Assembly (NCBI RefSeq): GCF_030506205.2
Contig: NC_133340.1
Location: 32,895,293-32,959,292 of the forward strand
Length of the DNA: 64,000 nt
Source of the DNA: Paramisgurnus dabryanus
Taxonomy: Eukaryota; Chordata; Actinopteri; Cypriniformes; Cobitidae
Direction: 5' to 3'
Each line of letters starts with the position of its first letter. The first letter of the stretch is position 1. The notes below the pieces were generated by a model, which ran no database searches, was not told the DNA's origin, and was given only the letters and a program-made list of their open reading frames with translations. This document shows positions 57,460-64,000 of the stretch, piece by piece. Position numbers and translations under genes: made by a program.

Positions 57460-58452
57460 TTTAAAGGGATCATAGCGTGAAAATCTGATTTTTTTTCATG
57501 TTTAAGTGCTATAATTGACCTATCGCTAAGCCCCGCCCCTCGAACGCAGATGAGCCAATGGCAGTTGAGTATCAGGTACCGGAACTCGGACAACTTCATG
57601 TTTTAGCCCCATAGAGAAGCATTGTAAGATCTGAAGCTTACATCGATACTATTGTGTTTATGCTGCCAAAATGGTACAACAATGTTCATGGGGTACTTAT
57701 AACACTAATCCCAGGTATCTTGGGAGGATTGGCAATACAATTGATTTTATTCCATTTTCTTAACCTTAACAAGACGAGCAAAATGTAACGTGATATATAT
57801 ATTTGTTCTAAGGTAAGTCGAAGAAACAATGTTTTAATCTGTGCTAACGTCACCTAAACTTATTTAATCGCAATCATTATATACTAAAACAGCCTCTGAT
57901 AAGTTGGATACATGTGCTAATGCTAGCTAAAGTTCAGTGCCTCTCCATATTAAACTGGTTAAATGTAAAATAATTTAATCTTACCCTGCAGTACATGAAC
58001 AGTGTTAAACCTGATCATGTCATCTGCGATCGTGACGACCATAACGAAACTACTTCCGCTTGCATTGTTATCTGTAAACCCTCGCTTCCAGATTAATCTT
58101 GTTTCCCTCCATATTTATATTAAACTCTTTTATGCATCCCTCTGTGGTATATTTAAGTCCGATTTGGTGGTCCTTCAATGTCCAAAATGTATCAAAAACA
58201 TCATGGGGCAATGTTTTCAAACAGACAGCTCCCATTATAAAACAGCTGGCAACTGTCTGTTCGTACGAGCTGGGAACGGTTAACTAAGGGGGGCGGGGCT
58301 TAGCGGTAGGTCAATTGGGTCCCCAGTGCTTCAACCTAGAACAACCCAGTAAGTTAGTCATGCTTATTCTCTGTAAGGATGTGAAAAATTAGGTCATTGA
58401 AATTTGGGTCCCCTTATGATGTCAGAAGGGGATCTTATAATAATACCGCTCT
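57460..58452. mobile_element. TTAA-type element interrupted by a second element
   Basis: Starts TTAAAGGGATCATAGCGTGA and continues GTTTAAGTGCTATAATT. After the nested insertion it resumes at GGGTCCCCAGTGCTTC and ends around GGGGATCTTATAATAATACC. This is a known style of cyprinid repeat. The 3' TTAA is not intact. Confidence 0.7.
57517..58312. mobile_element. Element nested in 57460-58452 (796 bases)
   Basis: GACCTATCGCTAAGCCCCGC at the left and, inverted, GACCTACCGCTAAGCCCCGC at the right form an inverted terminus of more than 20 bases with one mismatch. AATT precedes and follows it and joins cleanly if the element is removed, so AATT looks like a 4-base duplication. Superfamily not assigned. 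The 93-residue frame inside has no domain. Confidence 0.8.
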
Positions 58453-58937
58453 TGATATCCATCCATGGCACAGCCGTTTAGTGCAAAGAGCGAGAGCGAG
58501 AAAAAATAATTGACAGCACAATTGAGATTTAATTTCAACAAACCACCATCATTCATTTTATCTACTCATTTGCATTTTTAAGGACACAACCAAAAACGGC
58601 ACATTTTGTTTGCATCTACAAAGTGTACATTTTAGCATGCTATAATAAATTATCTATGGGGTATTTTCAGCTAAAACTTCACATACGCACTTTGGGGAAA
58701 CCAAATACTTATTAGACTTTTTTAAGATGTAAAATATGTATGATTATAAAATAAAATAATAATACACTTTTGTAAAACACAGCTTATTTTTTGCAATGGG
58801 AAAAAATGAATGGGCCGCTAGTGTTCCGCTAACTTCTGGGTTAGCCTACAAAAATCATGTCATCACTGTGACACTCTATTGGCTGCCATCGGTCACAAAG
58901 TATGTAAGCTTTGCGAAAATTAATTTGTGTCAAAAAA

Positions 58938-58980
58938 ATGTATTCGCTTAGGATAAAATTGTCTGCCGAATGCATACATG
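58938..58980 (+). repeat. SINE tail fragment
   Basis: ATTCGCTTAGGATAAAATTG and TCTGCCGAATGCATA resemble the tail of the SINE at 20965-21088. Confidence 0.5.
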
Positions 58981-58982
58981 GA

Positions 58983-59150
58983 CACTGTAAAACTACTATT
59001 TGGCAGCGGGTTGCCAGTAACTTACTGTAGATTTTACATTTTTGTTATTTACTGGCAAAAGTTAAATGAACATTTCACATTTTCAGTCTTTATCTTCTAC
59101 AGTAAGTTACTAGCAACCAGCTGCATAATTACAGCAATTTTTTACAATGT
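58983..59150. mobile_element. Hairpin MITE with CACTGTAAAA ends
   Basis: CAGCGGGTTGCCAGTAACTT and ACTGTAGA on the left recur inverted as TCTACAGTAAGTTACTAGCA and ACCAGCTG on the right; the outer ends are CACTGTAAAA and TTTTTTACAATG. Confidence 0.8.
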
Positions 59151-59197
59151 AATGTAAATGTCATCTCAGTGTTAGTAAGCACTAAATTAGAAGTTTA

Positions 59198-59550
59198 TTG
59201 AGGCAGAATCTGCAGTTAATAGTGCATTCGCCATACAGAAGTGTTACCATGTTTTCCAGCATGTGGTGTCAAATGATGTGCATCTGTCTAAGCATCCCAG
59301 TGTTCCCTCACGGAGGTCTGGAGTTACTGCTGGTGATGCGACAAGAGATTTCTCTCTTCATTGTGTGCCTTATCTGTTCCTACTCCACCGTGGCATTTGC
59401 AACTGCAGAGAATGTCACGCCGGGTCTGTGCTTCTCACATTGCCGCCGAGATACAGGCAGGTATTCCCTGTAGACACAACCCCTGTCACTCAAACCCTGA
59501 GGTTGTTTTGAGCGGGCTTGGTGCTTCAGGTGTATTTATAGGGCGACTGA
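59198..59550. other. Repeat-poor, moderate-GC block with overlapping open frames; no gene supported
   Basis: Three overlapping frames of 65-91 residues occur on the + strand, but none has a recognisable domain and no splice structure links them. Might be conserved non-coding DNA. Nothing else seen. Confidence 0.2.
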
Positions 59551-59554
59551 AGGA

Positions 59555-59695
59555 ATAGGCCTACAGTATAATAAAGATAAGTCTGTCTCTTCACATTTTC
59601 TCCGGCATTCCTTTGGATAATGGCGGGTGAGGGATTTTGAAGCCTTTGATTCCTCTTAGGCTTACAGAAAATGTTGTACAACTAGATAACAGTAC
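59555..59695 (+). repeat. Direct duplication, copy 1
   Basis: TACAGTATAATAAAGAT, GGCATTCCTTTGGATAATGG and GGCTTACAGAAAATGTTGTA with ACAACTAGATAACAGTA recur in order at 60318-60427. No transposon ends flank it. Confidence 0.85.
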
Positions 59696-60314
59696 TTGTG
59701 ATTATATTACCACCCTTGAATCCCGCATCCTCTATCTTTCCTTATCTCGCACGGTAACATTAGATATCACTGAGCCACAATCACATTAACTTTCATACAG
59801 TAAGCGCAGCTAGCCAATCGCTACGGTTCGCGTTGTTTCAGTAGAGGTTTGAAGCCGTGTTCGAGGCATGATAAATGCATTATGGAGCACCAGAAGGAGT
59901 TTTCTTCGTCTTTCATTCACTGGCATTACTTTTGATTTGTTTACCAGTTCCTTAACTTTCTCTGCTGTAGGGCTTTACGCTCACAGTCTATAAAACTGCA
60001 AACAAGAAAATAAAGTTATGGTCTTGTAAACTATTTGACCTGAAGATTTATGCTGAAATGCCAATTTTAACTACTTATACTCTACAAAACAAACATTTAA
60101 ATGTGAGATTGTCTCATTTCTCCACTTTTAAAAACTGTAAATATTTGTTTCTAATATCTGGCAAAAATGCAATATTTGCACTTTGAGTAAATGTAAGTTT
60201 TAAAAAATTATTCCAAAAACGCATTTCTGGGGACAGGTTGTAAATATATAATGTAGTTATATAAGAACATTTAGGTCGTTTTTGGTAAACATACCTTACA
60301 AAAACATTACTGGA

Positions 60315-60430
60315 CTACAGTATAATAAAGATTTTATTTTTACCTGGCATTCCTTTGGATAATAGCGGATGAGGAATTTGATTTCTCTTCGGCTTACAGA
60401 AAATGTTGTACAACTAGATAACAGTAGGGG
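60315..60430 (+). repeat. Direct duplication, copy 2
   Basis: Second copy of 59555-59695, about 745 bases downstream, lacking about 25 internal bases. Sequence diverges abruptly at both edges. Confidence 0.85.
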
Positions 60431-60869
60431 AGCGGGGTAAGTTGTCACACTGTCTAACATTTACTGAGCACCATACATCACAGTGGTATAAATCCCATAC
60501 CAAATGAAATAAGGAAGTCTTTGGCAAATAAATTTTTATATCTTATCTCATTATGTAGTTATAGACTGTTAAATAGATATTTGTTCAATTTTCCCCATCG
60601 ACGGGTAAGTTGTCACACTAGATTATCTAAAACGAACAACACAATTTAATTGTGATTATTATTAATTTAAATTTTTTAATTCAAACTAGAACTGGAAATA
60701 TTAATTCTGGGGCTTTTCACACTGCGCTTAACACTGGGTTATCTACGTCCAAAACCCTGATTTTAACCTTAGGTTAAGGATCGTTTCACACTTGTAATTT
60801 AGAAGTGGGGTTATCCCTGAAATTAGCCCAGGGTACTGAAACCCTGCTAGCTCTGCTTTTGGTCTCTCA

Positions 60870-61599
60870 GGGGCTGTTTACATTTGGTATTAAGATGTGT
60901 TTTCATCGATCGGATCACAAGTGGACGAGAGAGACACATTACGTTTACAACTGGTATTTAAATCCGTCTCTTTTGTCCACTTTCGACCGCTTCTGTCCTG
61001 AATACTGTGAGGGGACGGTCTGTGAGACGGTGGGCGAGTCTCTCTGCTGTCATTCAAACGCGAGCGGGAGTAATTATGAGTTTATATGGACGCAAACTGA
61101 TATTATGTCGGAGTCCACTGCTTGTTTAGTAAGTATACATGCTGCACAGCGTTTTGTACGTGTGTATGTAAGAGCTTTCTCTGAATTTTCAGCGCAATTG
61201 ATGAAATAGGATCGCGCAACTTTCACGCTTTCAAAACGAAACTACGGAGAACACCCGCAGTAGTTTTATCAATGAAAGGCTAAAAATAGCGCTGTTCACC
61301 ATATTTTCACGGCAGAAGTCAAAAAAGACGTAAAATTTTTGTTTAATACCTCAGATTAGATAAATGGGCGGAGAGAAGGCGGTCGCGTGTGGCTGTTCGA
61401 ACACATTCAACCACATTGCGTTCCGCAACTCCAAAGCGATCCGATCGAAAGTGGTTTCGACTACCTCTGAATGTGGTTGAAAGTGGTCCAAAGTGGACGC
61501 GTTCAAAACGTTTTGAACACTGTTTACACCTGGCATTAACGTCGTCCACTTGTGATACGATCGACGAAAACGCATGTTAAGCCAAGTGTAAACAGCCTC
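60870..61599. mobile_element. DNA element with long (about 60-base) inverted ends
   Basis: GGGGCTGTTTACATTTGGTA at the left and, inverted, GAGGCTGTTTACACTTGGCT at the right; similarity continues through CATCGATCGGATCACAAGTG / CGTCGATCGTATCACAAGTG. TCA flanks both ends (60867-60869 and 61600-61602), a 3-base target that would fit Harbinger. The 134-residue frame is not transposase-like. Confidence 0.8.
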
Positions 61600-61794
61600 T
61601 CATTTACTAACAAATGGAGAAAAATCTTAATTTTCAAAGGGGGTATACTCATTTATGCCCCGCTTCCTGGCCCGCATTTTTTTTTAAGTAATTGTTTAAA
61701 ATAGTTAACTGGCATCTTTATTTTAAATGACCGCGACCCGAATATCATAAAAAATATTTTTGGGTGACTCGTAACCACAGCTGACTGCAGGCAT

Positions 61795-61895
61795 CCGCTC
61801 ATCACTGATACCAGGGAACACACACACCGATGAAAGATACAGATTGAATTTACTGGAAGTTGCTTTGGATAAAAGTCTTTGATAAAAATGCAAAC
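61795..61895 (+). repeat. Degenerate SINE 3' part
   Basis: ATACCAGGGAACACACACAC (after box B) and AGTTGCTTTGGATAAAAGTC (tail) in the usual order of the window's tRNA-derived SINE. Confidence 0.6.
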
Positions 61896-62567
61896 TAAGA
61901 CTAAGCTTAAGCCCTATATATTTTGCACAGGTACAACAATGTATTGGCCAATCAGCATGGAGGACCAGAACCATATTATAATAAATGTATTATACATGTT
62001 AAAGCTAATTTATGCTAATTTGTGGATTGCAGTACCCTTTCTAGTTTGAGGTACATTGCATGAATACGTAGGTGTTAGGCTTTTGATATTTCGTGCAAAT
62101 TATACATGCATTATTGCTTTTCTCAAAATGTGCTAATCTGGCCATCTGTCTTGTTTTTTGTGATCTCCACAACATTTCAGAACATGAAGTTCTGTTAGGT
62201 TTCCATCTCGAGCACTCTGTCTCGATATAAATTAACTCAAAGCTGACAGTGTCAGGCTCATACTGTGTGTTGGCTCTTTTAATGAGTTTATCAGATTGAT
62301 TGGCCTAAAACTGAGCTCAGATGGTGTTGGATGGGTGTTAAAACAGCGTAAATGGATGATTTTCAGCTTTGGCGGTATTGATGATAATAAAGGCTAGACA
62401 TCTTTGCTTACAATTATAGAACGATAAATAATATATATTATAGCTTTACAATAATAAATGTTTTACATTTACAGCAGTCACACTGAGTTGACCTGGGTAG
62501 GTTTTATGATGAAATATGCATTTCAAATACCTGTGTAAAAAATAATGAATGTGCATCATATACAGTA

Positions 62568-62918
62568 TGTGACCCCTGGTCATAAGTCATATGGATGTAT
62601 ACATTGTTTGAGCTAAAATTATCATTTATTTTTTAATGCTAAAAATCATTAGGATTTTAAGTAAATCCATTAAGATATTTTGTACATTTCCTACTACAAA
62701 TACAAAAAAATTATTTCTCATTAGTAATATGTGTTGCTAAGTACTTTTTTTGGCACCCTCCTAGTCCAGATTTTCAAATAGTTGTATCTCAGCCAAATAT
62801 TATCCTATCCTAACAAACCATACATCGATGGAAAGCTTTTTATTCAGCTTTCAGATAATTTATAATTCTCAATAAAAAAGACCCTTTTGACTGGTTTTGT
62901 GGTCTAGTGCCAGATATG
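62568..62918. mobile_element. Dispersed repeat of the GTGACCCTGGACCACAAAACCA family, copy 1
   Basis: Starts TGTGACCCCTGGTCATAAGT, carries CCAGATTTTCAAATAGTTGT and TATCCTATCCTAACAAACCA, and ends GACTGGTTTTGTGGTC. This is one of the most recognisable cyprinid repeats. Confidence 0.82.
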
Positions 62919-63020
62919 ATATATTCCTGGATTCAATAATATTGCACTATTAGCGTACATGGCTAAATAGTTCACTATGAATTACATATTACCGATGTAA
63001 ATATTGCTTTTTCAAATAAA

Positions 63021-63432
63021 TGTGAACCTGGACCACAAAATGTACGTCACACAGGTATATTAGTAGGAAATGCTAAAATTACATAGAATTTTACATTATT
63101 GATTTTACTTTGATGCCAAAAATTATTAGGATATATCATGTAAATATCATGTTCCATGAAAATAAATATGTAAATATGGCAAAACTTTATTTTTGTAATG
63201 CAGTGCTAAAGATCTCATTTGGACAACTTTAAAGGCGATTTTCTCAATAATTAGTACATTCAGATTCCAGATTTTCAAATAATTGTATCCTGACCAAAAA
63301 TTGTCCTATCCTAACAAACCACACATCAACAGAAAGCTTGTTATGTTGCTCCCAGGTGATGTTTAAACTCAACTTTTTTATAGAGCACTTAAAATCTCAA
63401 TAAAAACGTACTCTTATTTTGTGATCTATGGT
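63021..63432. mobile_element. Dispersed repeat of the same family, copy 2
   Basis: Starts TGTGAACCTGGACCACAAAA and carries CCAGATTTTCAAATAATTGT and TGTCCTATCCTAACAAACCA. The 3' end has decayed (TATTTTGTGATCTATGG). It lies about 100 bases after copy 1 in the same orientation of the body. Confidence 0.8.
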
Positions 63433-64000
63433 TATTAGCTAACCCAAGAAAGCATAACCCTGATGCATTGCATAACCCATACAATAACACAGATTTCATA
63501 AATACAGAACATAGATAAAAACTTAAGCTTTTTGCATAGACATACAGTACAACATTGTATTCTTAATCATTTACTTGAAAATGATTTCTTCACAGAGTAA
63601 GTAAGGAATCAAGGAAAACATATTGTTTTGCAATACTACAGATAACACAAAAATGCATGGCCGTGTAATTGTATTAGTTTTTTTTCTCGCAGCGTTTTCT
63701 TAAGCCTATGTGTTTAAATTAGTTTGTATGATCAGTTTGTAGGTCAGAGCTGATGTAATTATGTACCGTACTGTACTGTATGTGTTGTTGTTTTATGTTT
63801 CAAAGTGAAATATGTTTTACAGGAGGGGGCTTGCAGTGGGTTATTGCTTTTGATTGTGATTGTAGTCTATGTTAGCGAGAGAGGGTGTTAAGAATGATTG
63901 GTGACTGTCCTTTACTGCGCTGTAGTGTTTTGGGAATATAGATCAGGGCTGCTGTTGCCATAGTGATACTGGTTCATTTATCAGTTTTGAGATGCATCGA
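63433..64000. other. Intergenic, no feature seen
   Basis: AT-rich sequence with no open frame, repeat terminus or regulatory cluster that I can support. In other vertebrates the gene beyond the mad1l1 3' end is elfn1; none of it is visible here. Confidence 0.5.

Noticed and set aside
59198..59558. Three overlapping frames that might be an exon
   Set aside because: No splice signals in a consistent phase and no known family.
60805..61209. 134-residue frame with several cysteines
   Set aside because: Lies across the end and interior of the 60870-61599 transposon; no transposase or secreted-protein pattern I can defend.

Overview
The window is vertebrate genomic DNA, most likely from a teleost of the carp/zebrafish group (Cypriniformes). 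Coding sequence is sparse. Long AT-rich introns are packed with small non-autonomous DNA transposons (hAT, TTAA-target, Harbinger-like), tRNA/L2-tailed SINE pieces and (CA)n, (TC)n and (TCTG)n microsatellites. This mix is typical of cyprinid genomes. The species call is inference from repeat style, not from a marker gene.

Only one gene could be supported: the 3' end of mad1l1 (mitotic arrest deficient 1-like 1) on the + strand. Three coding exons were found. Exon A (8306-8510) carries the Mad2-interaction motif. Exon B (13316-13506) carries the helix with the RLK motif and the start of the C-terminal RWD-like domain. Exon C (54508-54669) carries the rest of that domain, the conserved last residues and the stop. 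Splice phases agree at both junctions: a phase-1 junction A/B that rebuilds an Asp codon, and a phase-0 junction B/C. A poly(A) signal lies at 55024. The upstream exons lie outside the window, before position 1. The last intron is 41 kb.

Layout: 1-8305 is intron with a complete hAT MITE, an older hAT copy split by later insertions, and a Harbinger-like element whose 5' end is tandemly repeated in 259-bp units. 8511-13315 is intron with a long hairpin and a (TCTG)n array broken by a transposon that is itself broken by a hAT copy with a zinc-finger transposase remnant. 13507-54507 is the giant last intron, with at least 20 recognisable elements, several nested, a GCTAGC/CATG-rich minisatellite (36.6-37.3 kb), and a few repeat-poor stretches that read like conserved non-coding elements. 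54670-64000 is the 3' UTR and intergenic DNA with more transposons.

I found no operon, CRISPR array, tRNA/rRNA gene, viral gene or new multi-gene system. The points most worth checking are a (TC)n microsatellite acting as the polypyrimidine tract of the last mad1l1 exon, the intronic candidate regulatory blocks, the 259-bp tandem array, the minisatellite and the nested transposons. All family names come from terminal sequences and target-site duplications read by eye; no database search was possible.
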